Origin: Agapanthus africanus
Lineage: Eukaryota; Streptophyta; Magnoliopsida; Asparagales; Amaryllidaceae
DNA: 64,000 nucleotides
Assembly (NCBI GenBank): GCA_030015575.1
Contig: JASDDO010000001.1
Coordinates: 321,193,595 to 321,257,594, forward strand
Direction: 5' to 3'
Below, one piece after another: positions 11,997 to 22,669 of the stretch (position 1 is its first letter; the number at the start of each line of letters is the position of its first letter). The notes below the pieces were generated by a model, which was not told the origin of the DNA, ran no database searches, and worked only from the letters and a program-made list of their open reading frames with translations. The translations under genes were made by a program, and so were the position numbers.

Positions 11997-13436
11997 GCAT
12001 GAAGTGAATGTTTTTAAACTTGTTTCATGTGTTGAGCTGTTTCGGGAAAACTTGGGTGTTCGATTGTTCGATCGGAAAGTTTGATATTTTCTATTTATCC
12101 GGAATGTGATACAATAATTGGAATTCACAAGTAGTTATGAGATAACTGAATGAATGTTATAAATCTAGCGGTTTAGTCTCACTTGATCGGTTGCCACGGA
12201 ATTTTGATGTGATCAAAAGTCCGTCGCAATCACGTAGCGTACGCGGATACTCGCCGGGTAAACTTAATAGACAGCCTCACCCCATAGCCCCGACCAAGTG
12301 ACTGTAGGAGAACCCCGTCGCCGAAAGCATCTGTTCGGGTGCTCGCGGCAGAGGTGTTCCGCCTTGGTGCACTTCGTCGACGGCGTCGGGGGTGCGGCCG
12401 TCTACTAAAGTTTGCGACGAGCATTCGATCAGGATGTTGGGAATCTTGTTGAATTACCCGACTTGATATTGAAAAGAGTTTTCGATAAAGAGACTAAAAT
12501 GCGGGGTTTATAATCGTTAGGCATGTGATGTCTAAGGAATTCATTGGTTTAGGCATGCGATGTCTAAGCAGGTTGCGGATTCCAACTGTTGTAGTTTTAC
12601 ACTTTCTTTTCTGTGACCGTAAGTGTAATATGTGATATCACCGGCTTCGTTGCTATATGTCAACGACAATTGGGATGCGCATATTTACTTACGTTGATGA
12701 CATGTGATGTTATGTGTTGCTGGATATGTTATATTGGATCGTCGTGTTTGAATAGCCAGGGGTTTTTTATGTGAGATGAGTGTTTTTCATTTTCATTCAT
12801 GTAAAAGCTTGTATGTAATATTCTTTTATTGGGGCACTTTCAGGTTGCGGAAGATGTCACCTTTTGTATATTATTTACTTTTCTGCACTAGGATAGACCC
12901 AAGGAGGAGGGCACAAGTAACCGGGTTCTAGAGTCCAATGGGAGACCAACTCGAGGAGTCGAGTCCGGGTCTCCTAACTCTAGAATTGGTAGGGTTGCTT
13001 GCCGCTCTCATAGGGGTCTAGGGGTGTGGGTTTGGCTATTCATCGCGACCGTGGAATCCGTGTTTTATACTGGCTCGTATCGAAAACACGGACGTCCTAG
13101 TATATCCAATGTTTCATATGATTCTTCTGCTGCGATATCTGTGATGTGATCATGTGATGTTCTGTGATAAATACTGTATATAGTATATATGATATATTAT
13201 ATAGACGTTACTTATGTTTTACACCCGCGCTAGCCCTGCCCCGTTCTGCCGTTAGTTACCTAACCTAACGGTGCACGAGGGGACATCGAGGCGAATGCGG
13301 ATGGCATAAGTGTACGTCGTATTTATCTGTGATGTTTAGGTACTTAAATGATGGTACTTCATTAATATGATTAATGAAAGAAAAAGAAACCTAAAGATGT
13401 TGTGGAATCGAATTTCAAAAATAAAACAGGTAGCTA

Positions 13437-13541
13437 CAGTTCTTGCTTTGCACAGCGGTATATATGATATATCCTGCACCTTATTCGATAAGGAAAGGAC
13501 CGAGATCCCTTCACCGGGAGTGACTCCTTTAGCAATAACTG
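13437..13541 (+). other. Candidate structured RNA unit 1 (element C/D)
   Basis: Closing stem CAGTTCTTGC/GCAATAACTG (9 of 10 pairs). Inside it are hairpin GGTATAT/ATATA(T)CC at 13457-13474 with one bulged base, hairpin CCTTA/TAAGG with loop TTCGA at 13479-13493, and a long hairpin AAAGGA/TCCTTT containing CCC-TTCACC-GGG at 13494-13530. The same layout recurs in five other units with compensatory changes. Confidence 0.6.
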
Positions 13542-13584
13542 GAAGATGCTACACACTCGGTTTGTCTTTTGATTGTTTTTAAGA

Positions 13585-13684
13585 GTTTTGCTTTGCACAG
13601 TGATATATATGATATATCCCGCACCTTATTCGATGAGTAAAGGGCCGACGATCCCTTCACCGGGAGTGACCCCTTTAGCAAAAC
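13585..13684 (+). other. Candidate structured RNA unit 2 (element C/D)
   Basis: Closing stem GTTTTGC/GCAAAAC, inner hairpin GATATAT/ATATATC, and long hairpin AAAGGG/CCCTTT around CCC-TTCACC-GGG. Compared with unit 1, the A-T pair of the long hairpin is changed on both sides to G-C. The small CCTTA hairpin is weakened here. Confidence 0.6.
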
Positions 13685-13819
13685 TGGAAAAGCCTCGAAA
13701 ACGCTCCATTTCAAAATCATTTGATTCTACAACGATATCAAGTTCATTACGCAATAGGTTTTCAGAAAAACCTGTCGTAGCCCACCGTCATTTCAGATAA
13801 GTACTAGTTAGTATTCATG

Positions 13820-14022
13820 CTACGTTTGTTGACTATGTTAAGGCGTAGTGTGCGGTAGCTAATTAGTGCTTATCTGCATAAGCATATGATGCGATTGGAT
13901 TAGGGTAGTCATGCGACTTTGTTGACTATGTTAAGGGTCGTGCGGGTGGGTTTAATTCAATCGGGAAATGACGGGTTGAACTTGACTAGCACTTATGATT
14001 TGTTGACTATGCTAAGGTCATA
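13820..14022 (+). other. Triple hairpin array (element C/D)
   Basis: Three hairpins, each centred on TTGTTGACTATG(T/C)TAAGG, have outer stems CTACG/CGTAG (13820-13848), CGAC/GTCG (13914-13940) and TATGA/TCATA (13994-14022). Centres are about 80-95 nt apart. Here the inner stem is partly lost, but the outer stems are kept. Confidence 0.6.
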
Positions 14023-14240
14023 TAGCTGCTAGGGGAAAAATATTATCAGGAATTTCAAGTGTTGAAATTTGCAATGAGATTGCATACCTTCTATGAGATA
14101 GTTGGATCCCGATACCCGCTGTGAGTAAGAGTTACTCCTGGGAGAGTTTTATACATTACAATTAGCCGATCAAGTAGGTGTCTAGAAAGGTGTCAACGGG
14201 GTTACGCCTTTGGGAAAATGAGGTTTACTGTAATTAGGTT

Positions 14241-14254
14241 CGTGCGAAAGCACG
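14241..14254 (+). other. GAAA tetraloop hairpin
   Basis: CGTGC-GAAA-GCACG. In E (32450-32465) the stem is CCATGC/GCATGG, a compensatory G-C to A-T change with the GAAA loop unchanged. Confidence 0.6.
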
Positions 14255-14440
14255 GGGGACCTCCCTCAAAGTACCGACACTGGCCTGGCTGAAAGATTGG
14301 CAAACTTGTATTGTGTGATTAATCCCGGCTAGTCTTTCCTTTTAGGGTTTGAAGGAAGATTTGATAAAAAACAGTGGGAGCCATCCTGATTAGATAAAAT
14401 AATAACCAATCTGATCTTGCAAGAGTGCACGCTGAGTATT

Positions 14441-14459
14441 TTCTTCTCTTTCTCTCCAG
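14441..14459 (+). promoter_or_regulatory. Splice-acceptor-like site before pol
   Basis: A pyrimidine run ending TCTCTCCAG stands directly before GTAGCGACC and the start of the pol frame. The same tract with CAG occurs in E (ends 32668) and H (minus, 63579-63581). It could produce a spliced pol RNA. Confidence 0.45.
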
Positions 14460-14479
14460 GTAGCGACCATTTCACGCCT

Positions 14480-17169
14480 TAATCAAGATAATAATACGGA
14501 ATATTGACCGAACCCGCTTGTTATACTGAGCTGGGGAAAGTTGGTCCCGCTCCAACTTATAATTGTTATAAGACAGAGCAGGAAATTGGGGATTACCAGA
14601 ATTCCCGTGCCGCCCAAACGAAGAAAGTGCATATGATACATCTTCTTCAGGTATGTTCATTACAAAGAACTATTTCTCTGTATCCTCTACGTCCTGGGTA
14701 TTTTATACCGGATCAGGATCCCAGATATGTAATCTGTTACATAGGGCTATAGAAAGGTAGAGAACTGAGATCGGGAGATAAGTTTCATGAGACAGAAAAT
14801 GGTGCAAGTGTTGCAGCCAAGTCTGTTGGTCACTGTCACCCTGTATTCCAAATACATTGATTCTGAATGAATGTTATTAGATACCGAACCTGATATACAA
14901 AATCATATCAGTCTCTTTATTAGTAAAGAAATGATAAAATTTTGTATTGTTGGATAATGTTTTGAACATTTCCTATATCAAAAGTTGATCGGTTCAGGCA
15001 CGTTATCTAAAAGCATTGACGTTCTAAATCAAACTACAGTTCCTAGTATAAAGAACACACACAAGAGGAAGAGTTCAGAAATGAACGAATCCTTCTTGAA
15101 GCATTGTAGACTAGGTCATATCAATGCGACCCGACTAGCTGAAGTTACATTTTAGATGCATATTTAAATCAGTTTGAATTTACATCTTGTGAAACTTGCC
15201 AGTCATGTCACAAAGATACGATGACCACAGCTCTGTTTGTTGGAAACAGAGAAAGAGTTAGTGAACTCTTGGGATGATACATGTTGATGTATGAAGGTCC
15301 CCTGTCTATACATACCAAGACCGGTTCTTTCTACTTCATTACATTCTCTGATAATCTCTCAAGATTCAGACATATGTTCCTATTGAAACACAAGTCCGAA
15401 CCTTTTGAGATATTCACAGAATATAAGTTAGAAGTAGAGAACCAAAATACGGGTATAAGTATTATGTCCTTTGATGTGATCAGGGAGGAGAATACTTGAG
15501 CACGGAAATCCTGGGTTATTCTAAAGGAGAATGAGATTCTCTCTCAGCATTACTCCTCCGTATACACCATAGCAAGATGGTATATCGGGACGGAGCATTT
15601 ACACCCTATATGATAAGGTGTGCTCTATGATGAGTACTACTGAGTTACCTATTTCCTTTTGGGAGTTATGCACTTATGAAGTTGCATACCTATTGAATAG
15701 GGTTCCAATCAAATCAGTTGCCTACCGCTTCATATGTGATATAGAAAAGGAAGAGCCCATATCTTAAGTTGGTTAAGATTTGGGGTTGTCCGGGCTATGT
15801 CTAAAAACATATTCCGGACAAGCTCGAGGCAAGGTCTGTTATGTAGAACTGGAAAGGTTCCAAATATACAAACTGCAGCTGATGATTTGGAAGAACCAAA
15901 GGATTCAATAGTTACCAACGAACCTCAGCCTCTCCGCCGATCTAGTAGGGATCCTCACCCACCTGAGAGATATTTCCGTTTCTCTATGACAGTGGGAGCG
16001 AGGATTGCGTCATGAGATGATGACCCAACTAGTTTTGAGCTGGCCATCAAGAGTGGGACTCTGTGAGAATGGCTGGATGCTTAGCAATCTGAGATGGAAT
16101 CCTTATACACCAACAAAGTATGGACTTTGGTTGCTTTATCTGAAGGGTTAAATCCCCATCAGGAGCAAGTATATCTTGAGAAGATTACTTGGTGTACATG
16201 GAAAAGTTGAGACTTTCAAAGCTAGACTTGTTAAAAGTTTGCATCATTGACCAGGTATGGATTATGATGAAACCTTTTATAAGTAGCTATGCTTAAGTCC
16301 ATCCAGATCCTACTTGCCACGGCTACATACCATGACTACGATATCTGGCGGTTGGGTGCCATGACTGCTTTTCTAAGTGATATTTTAGAAGAGTGCGTCT
16401 ATAAGTACACAGCCAGAGGGCCTCGTAGACAGTGGGAGCAGCGGAAACGCGAGCAAGATGTTTTATGTAAAGCAGGCATCGCGGAGTTGGAACGTCTGTT
16501 TTGATGTGTTAGTCAAAGAGTTTGAAATCATCAAAATGGTAGATGAACCTTGTATAAACAAAAGGGTAGTAGGGAGTATGGTGGTGATCCTCGTAAAGTA
16601 CATGGATGACATACTCTTGAGAAGAAAGGAGTTTCCTATGCTACGCTCGGTAAATCTCCGCTTATCACAAAGATTTGCCATATAGGATCAAAATGATACC
16701 TCCTTAATCCTGAGTTTTGGATCTATGAGATAGATCAAATTGGATGCTAGGATTCTCACTAGTAGTAGTGAGATGGTATCAATCGATCCTGGGGAGAATC
16801 ACTGGAAGGGTTCCAGGGTGATAAAGACAACTGAATGTCAGTCATAGGCATTGTATTTACCCTCGGTAAAGGGACGGTATGTTGGAAGAGTTCCAAGCTA
16901 GATACCGTGGCACACTAGACGATAAAGGCTGGATACATCGCTACTTAAGATGCTACCAAAGAGGCTGTCTGGGTATATATTAGTTCATGAGATGAACTTA
17001 GTTCCTCCCATTGTGTGACAATGGAGTTGTGGCTTATGCTAAGGAACGTCCGTCCCATCAGTGATCCAGACATATTCTGAGGCAGCATCACCTGATCATG
17101 GAGATAGTTGATCTCCAGGGTGATCAAGGTTAGGAGAGTAGACTCAGAGGACAACACAGCGGATCCACT
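14480..17169 (+). pseudogene. Degenerate copia pol (element C/D)
   Basis: Fragments appear in the right order: the post-splice N-terminus (TEPACYTELGKVGPAPTY, 14504), protease region (14690-14760), integrase (FYFITFSDNLSRFRHM, KHKSEPFEIF near 15330-15430), the PLRRSSRDPHPPERYF link (15930), reverse transcriptase with YMDDILL (16600), and RNase H ending at ACACAGCGGATCC (17165). Dozens of indels and stops are present. Many are the same as in the minus copy (19436-22215), for example the altered CATGAGATGATG near 16012. Both therefore descend from an already broken ancestor. Confidence 0.8.
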
Positions 17170-17203
17170 GTAGGCTAAGGCTCTAGCTAGGCTCTGATAC
17201 CAC
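17165..17203. other. Inversion breakpoint and minus-strand primer site
   Basis: Plus-strand RNase H sequence ends at GGATCCACT, followed by about four unexplained bases. Reverse-orientation post-primer sequence (CTAAGGCTCTAGCTAG) and the primer site GCTCTGATACCA (17191-17202) come next, directly before LTR 17204-19421. The few unmatched bases look like filler DNA at an end-joined break. Confidence 0.65.
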
Positions 17204-19421
17204 TGTAGGATTCCTAGGCACGCTAATGAGGTCTCACAAGGCACCAACCATGCCTATTTCAAATTTTACGGGTGCCGAGAAACCCTAATACGGATCGTTA
17301 ACTAGAATTTTAGGCGAAAGAATGAAACTAGTTAACAACTTAACTACAAGAACGGAAATACAACCTTTGTAGATCCGGTCCTCCACCTCCATAGCTCCGC
17401 AATGAAGTCTCCTCGCTGTCCATAACAAATCTCGGGCTCTAGCGTTGGCTTCATCGGAGAAATGGGCGGGCTAGGTCGTCGACTTCGATGCCGAAGATGA
17501 TCTACGTCGAGGCATCACAAGATCAAGCTCCCACTTCACCAAGTCATGAAACTTGTGAAGAAAACACCCTATACTACTTGGCAAGAGGTAGAGGATGAAG
17601 AAATAGGAGGTGGGTTCACTTTAGAATTGGATTTCTCACACTTTTGCTCAAATCACCATTGATCAAGCAAGCTTTTCTTCTTGTGAAGAAGAAGAAGAAG
17701 AAGATGATAATGTTATGATAAGTTATTCAAAATAGAAAAAGAAAAACAATACTTATCATAATACAACCATGGTCAAGTGTAGAGAATGAACTAGGGTTAA
17801 GTGGAATGGTTAGGGTTAAGCATGAGACAAAATGGTCACTTAGTCAAAGCTTCAAGAAGCTTCAAAGAAAAACAAAACTAGCAACCATTTCATTTCTTAT
17901 CTTTTCCAAAATAAATAAATAAATAAATAAGAAGAAAAAGATATGAAAAACAAAACCCTAACCATTTAAATAACCATGGTTTAATCTTTACACAAACTCA
18001 AGTAAGCATGTATCATCAAACATGATACAATCAAGTGCACAAGAGTATATCACATATACAACTTGTGAACTTCAAGTGAGAAAATCCATTTAAAGTGAAC
18101 CAATACTAGTTAATGCAAAGTAATATATCAAATATATAATTATGCATTAAATCATTAAATCAACACTTGATTCAATGATCCGGTCATGTCGCACACAACC
18201 GACTAGTATACAATGTATCGATTTATCGAATCAATCCTTGATTCGATAACTAGGTTATATCGCATACAACCATTCGACACATTCATCGCGAGAATGAAAT
18301 ACGGTATCACATACACGCATTATTCTCGGTCCCGCACATATCTCATATGCGCTCCTATTTCGTTTCGCTTGAGCCAGGAAACCTCTGTGTAGGACTCTAA
18401 AGACTCGTCAATACGCCGGCAGCAGGTGATGATCATATCAAACACCCACAAGCCGCAAGAGGTCTGCTAAACGTAACGGCCACCCGGGTATTGAGCGATC
18501 AGAAGATCGACGAGCAAGCCCGCTCACACTCCTGTGAATCCAACCAGTAACACTTACCGTACAGTCCGGTCTGTTCGTCTGATATGTCGCATATCTCGCC
18601 TAGGGGTGATAAACGTCAGACCCCAATAGCTTGATAAGTCGTGTCGATTTGAGACCTATAACAGTTCGAGAAACTACTGATAACACTTACCAGTAAATCT
18701 CAGCAACCCTGGCCAGGGATTTCCGGTTATAGCCAATCGAACACAGCGCAACATCAACTCCCTATACCGGGAGAGACGAATCCCCTCCTATCGCTCATTG
18801 CCTCCATGTGATTGGGGACTGTACCCAAAAGCCACCGTTTTGCACGCCCTCTTGGACGTGGTAAGGTGGAAATCAAAGCACAGTGGGAACCACACAAGAC
18901 TCTATGACGATCTCGGGTCAACAGACTACTCTGTACCAGTGTCACCGGAGAACTGCCATCTGACGTAAGGTATAATACCATCTGGGAGTTCTCGGCGAGT
19001 CCGTCCAGTGTACCCAGTCTCCACTGAGCACCCGTATATCATCTCTGATGTCAAACACCAATGGATATGGGATCATCCATCGCCCATCTGAATGGGTCGA
19101 GAGGGTATACGCTAGTCTACTCTGGTATATCGATGCCCCGTCTTGATACACCCACGACTAGGGACCATGAAGGATGTACTTATGGACTACCATGTCCCCA
19201 CTAGTATGATCTGCATCATAGTCCAGGTAGTCAAGTACACATCCTAAGGGCTTTACCAACATGTAACAGAGAGACAATCAATGTACACGTTAAGGTAAAG
19301 AGTAACCAGATAGCATACTATCATGTCGAGCAAGAAAGTCCTCCCTATATATGTCCAAGCATCCACTACAATATACATCATATGTATAGTAATGGCCTCT
19401 AGGGCATACATATAACTAACA
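17204..19421 (-). repeat. LTR of minus copia element, flanked by primer site and polypurine tract
   Basis: On the plus strand it reads TGTAGG...CTAACA, 2218 bp. It has a polypurine tract on its right, as a 3' LTR should, and a primer site on its left, as a 5' LTR should. This is the arrangement of a tandem element or of an integrated one-LTR circle. Confidence 0.85.
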
Positions 19422-19435
19422 ATCTCCCACTTGCA
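19422..19435 (-). other. Polypurine tract, minus copia element
   Basis: ATCTCCCACTTGCA on the plus strand, next to the LTR start. Confidence 0.85.
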
Positions 19436-22215
19436 CTAGGGCCATCTGATAGCAGTGGTTGTAGTATCTCATACTCAACCATCCCATAATAGTCTCTCTC
19501 TGGGAAAAGGCCTTCGTGAGTGGATCCGCCGTGTTATCCTCTGAGTCTGCTCTCCTAACCTTGATCACCCTGGAGATCAACCATCTCCTTGATCAGGTGA
19601 CACTGCCTTAGAATATGTCTGGATCACTGATGGGACCGGCGTTCCTTGGCATAAGCCACAACTCCATTGTCACACAATGGTAGGAACGAAGTTCATCTCA
19701 TGAACTATTATACACCCAGACGACCTCTTTGGTAGCATCTTAAGTAGCGATGTATCCAGCCTTTAATCGTCTAGTATGCCACGCTATTTAGCTTGGAACT
19801 CTTCCAACATACCGTCCCTTTACCAAGGGTAAAGACAATGCCTGTGACTGACTTTCAGTCGTCCTTATCACCCTGGAACCCTTCCAGTGATTCTCCCCAG
19901 GATCGATTGATACCATCTTACTACTACTAGTGAGATTCCTAGCATCCAATTACATCTATCTCATAGATGATAACTCAGGATTTAGGAGGTATCACTTTGA
20001 TCCTATATGGAGAATCATTGTGATAAGCGGAGATTGACCGAGCGTAGCATAGGAAACTCCTTCCCTATCAAGAGCATGTCATCCACGTACTCTACGAGGA
20101 TCGTCACTATACTCCCTACTACTTTTTTGTTTATACAAGGTTCATCTACCATTTTGATGATGTCAAACTCTTTGACTTATCCATCAAAACAGATGTTCCA
20201 ACTCCGCGATGCCTGCTTTATCACATAAACCATCTTGCACACGTTTCCGCTGCTCCCACTTTCTACGAAGCCCTCTGGCTGTGTACTTATAGACGTACTC
20301 TTCTAAAACATCATTTAGAAAAGCAGTCATGGCACCCAACCGCCAGATATCGTAGTCATGGTATGTAGCCGTGGCAAGTAGGATCTGGATGGACTTAAGC
20401 ATAGCCACTTGAAAAGGTTTCATCATTATCCACGCCTGGTCGATGACGAAAAGCTTTAACAAGTCTAGCTTTGAAAGTCTCAACTTTTCCATCTACACCA
20501 AGTAATCTTCTCAAGATATACTTGCTCCTGACGGGGATTTAACCCTTCAGATATAGCAACCAATGTCCATACTTTGTTGGTGTACATGAATTCCATCTCA
20601 GATCGCTAAGCATCCAGCCATTCTTACAGAGTCCCTACTCTCGATGGCCTGCTCGAAACTAGTTGGGTCATCATCTCATGATGCAATCCTCGCTCCCACT
20701 GTCATAGAGAAATCGAAGTATCTCTCAGGCGGGTGAGGAACCTTACTAGATCGGCGGAGAGGCTGAGGTTCGTTGGTAATTATTGAATCCTTTGGTTCTG
20801 TCAAATCATCTGCTGCAGTTTTGTATAGCTGGAACCTTTCCAGTTCTACATTACAGACCTTGCCTCGAGCTTGTCCGGATTTTGCTTTTCAGACATAGGC
20901 TGGACAACCCCAAATCTTAACTAACTTAAGAGATGAGCTCTTCCCTTTCCATTTCACATATGAAGCGGTAGGTAACTGATTTGATTTGAACCCTATTCAA
21001 TAGGTATGCAACTTCTCAAGTGCATAACTCCCAATAAGGAAATAGGTAACTCAGTAGTACTCATCATAGAGCACACCTTATCATATAGGGTGTGATTGCT
21101 CCGCCCCGATATACCATCATGCTATGGTGTATACGGAGGAGTAATGCTGAGAGAGAATCTCATTCTCCTTTAGAAAAGTCCAAGAATTTCGTGCTCAAGT
21201 ATTCTCCTCCTCGATCACATCAAAGGACATAATACTTATACCCGCATTTTGGTTCTCTACTTCTTAAACATATTCTTTGAATATCTCAAGAGGTTCTGAC
21301 TTGTGTTTCAACAGGAACATATGTCTGAATCTTGAGAGATTATCAGAGAATGTAACGAAGTACAAAGAACCAGTCCTGGCATATGTAGACAGGGGACCTT
21401 ACATACATCAACATGTATCATCCCAAGAGTTCACTAACTCTTTCTCTGTTTCCAATAAACAGAGCTGGTGTCATTATATCTTTGTGACATGACTGGCAAG
21501 TTTCACAAGATGTAGATTCAAACTGATTTAAATATGCATCTTCATGTAACTTCAGCTAGTCGGGTCGCATTGATATGACCTAGTCTACAATGCCTCAAGA
21601 AGGATTCATTCATTTCTGAACTCTTCCTCTTTTGTGTGTTCAGTATACTAAAGAACTGTAGTTTGATTTAGAACTTCAATGCTTTTAGATAACGTGCCTA
21701 AACCGATCAACTTTTGATATAGGAAATGTTCAAAACATTATCCAACAATACAAAATTATATCCTTTCTTTACTAATAAAGAGACTGATATGATTTTGTAT
21801 ATCAGGTTCGGTATCTAATAACATTCGTTCAGAATCAATGTATTTGGAATACAGGGTGACAGTGACCAACAGACTTGGCTGCAACACTTGCCCCGTTTTC
21901 TGCCTCATGAAACTTATCACCCGTTCTCAGTTCTCTACCTTTTGGTAGCCCTATGTAACAAATTACATATCTGGGATCCTGATCTGGTATCACATACCCA
22001 GGACGTAGAGGATACAGAGAAACAGTTCTTTGTAATGAACACACCCAAAGATGATGCATTAGCATGCACTCTCTTCGTTTGGGTGCCACGGGAATTCTGG
22101 TAATCCCCAATTTCCTGCTCTGTCTTATAATAATTATAAGTTGGAGCGGGACCAACGTTCCCCAGCTCAGTATAACAAGCGGGTTCGGTCAATAATCCGT
22201 ATTATTATCTTGATT
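19436..22215 (-). pseudogene. Degenerate copia pol (minus element)
   Basis: From right to left: splice-acceptor-like tract and N-terminus (about 22180-22235), protease (near 21960-22010), integrase (21000-21600), reverse transcriptase (20000-20680), RNase H (19500-19830). It is an inverted copy of the plus-strand pol at 14480-17169 and shares its lesions, for example a missing base in the GGGATGATACATGTTGATG integrase segment, where E has an intact GGGACTGATACAT. It has no coding capacity. Confidence 0.8.
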
Positions 22216-22669
22216 AAGGCGTGATATGGTCGCTACTTGGAGAGAGAGAGAAGAAAACACTCAGCGTGCGCTCTTGCAAGAATAGATTGGTTATTATTTT
22301 ATCTAATCAGGATGGCTCCCACTGCTTTTTATCAAATCTTCCTTCAAACCCTAAAAGGAAAGACTAGCCGGGATTAATTACACACTACAAGTTCGCCAAT
22401 CTTTCAGCCAGGCCAGTGTCGGTACTTTGAGGGAGGTCCCCCGTGCTTTCGCACGAACCTAATTAATGTAAACCTCGTTTTCCTAGAGGCGTAACCTCGT
22501 TGACACCTTTCTAGACACCTACTTGATCGGCTAATTGTAATATGTAAAACTCTCCCAGGAGTAACAATTACTCGCAGCGGGTATCGGGATCCAACTATCT
22601 CATAGAAGGTATGCAATCTCATTGCAAATTTCAACACTTGAAATTCCCGATAATTTTTCCCCTAGCACC

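Larger units (their letters stand above)
11335..14459 (+). other. Gag-less structured leader of element C/D
   Basis: About 3.1 kb between primer site and pol in which no capsid domain or zinc knuckle is recognisable and no frame exceeds about 75 codons on the sense strand. Conserved blocks occur in the same order as in the minus copy (22230-25366) and, with gaps, in E (29893-32668). These are the GC hairpin (11521), the shared module (11853), a block near 12886-13024 that stays unusually similar in E, a CCGTTAG/CTAACGG hairpin (13249-13271), two multi-branched units (13437, 13585), three hairpins (13820-14022) and a GAAA hairpin (14241). The replacement of gag by cis-acting RNA is an inference. 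Confidence 0.6.

Noticed and set aside
12230..12424. Arginine-rich minus-strand frame conserved in E (30376-30603)
   Set aside because: It is antisense to the elements, and E and minus have it in different relative frames or lengths. It looks like a by-product of conserved GC-rich DNA.
13437..13541. tRNA-like structure, because a CCC-TTCACC-GGG arm resembles a T arm
   Set aside because: The unit is about 105 nt, the loop has six bases rather than the usual TTCRANY seven, and no anticodon arm geometry fits.
13437..13684. Hammerhead or other known self-cleaving ribozyme in the structured units
   Set aside because: I looked for the CTGATGA and GAAA core in the right spacing and did not find it in the C units. 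TGATGAA in E is part of a hairpin that is not conserved in sequence.
17800..17820. AAACCCTAA/TTAGGG motifs as interstitial telomere repeats
   Set aside because: They are isolated telo-box-like motifs in LTRs, not tandem arrays.
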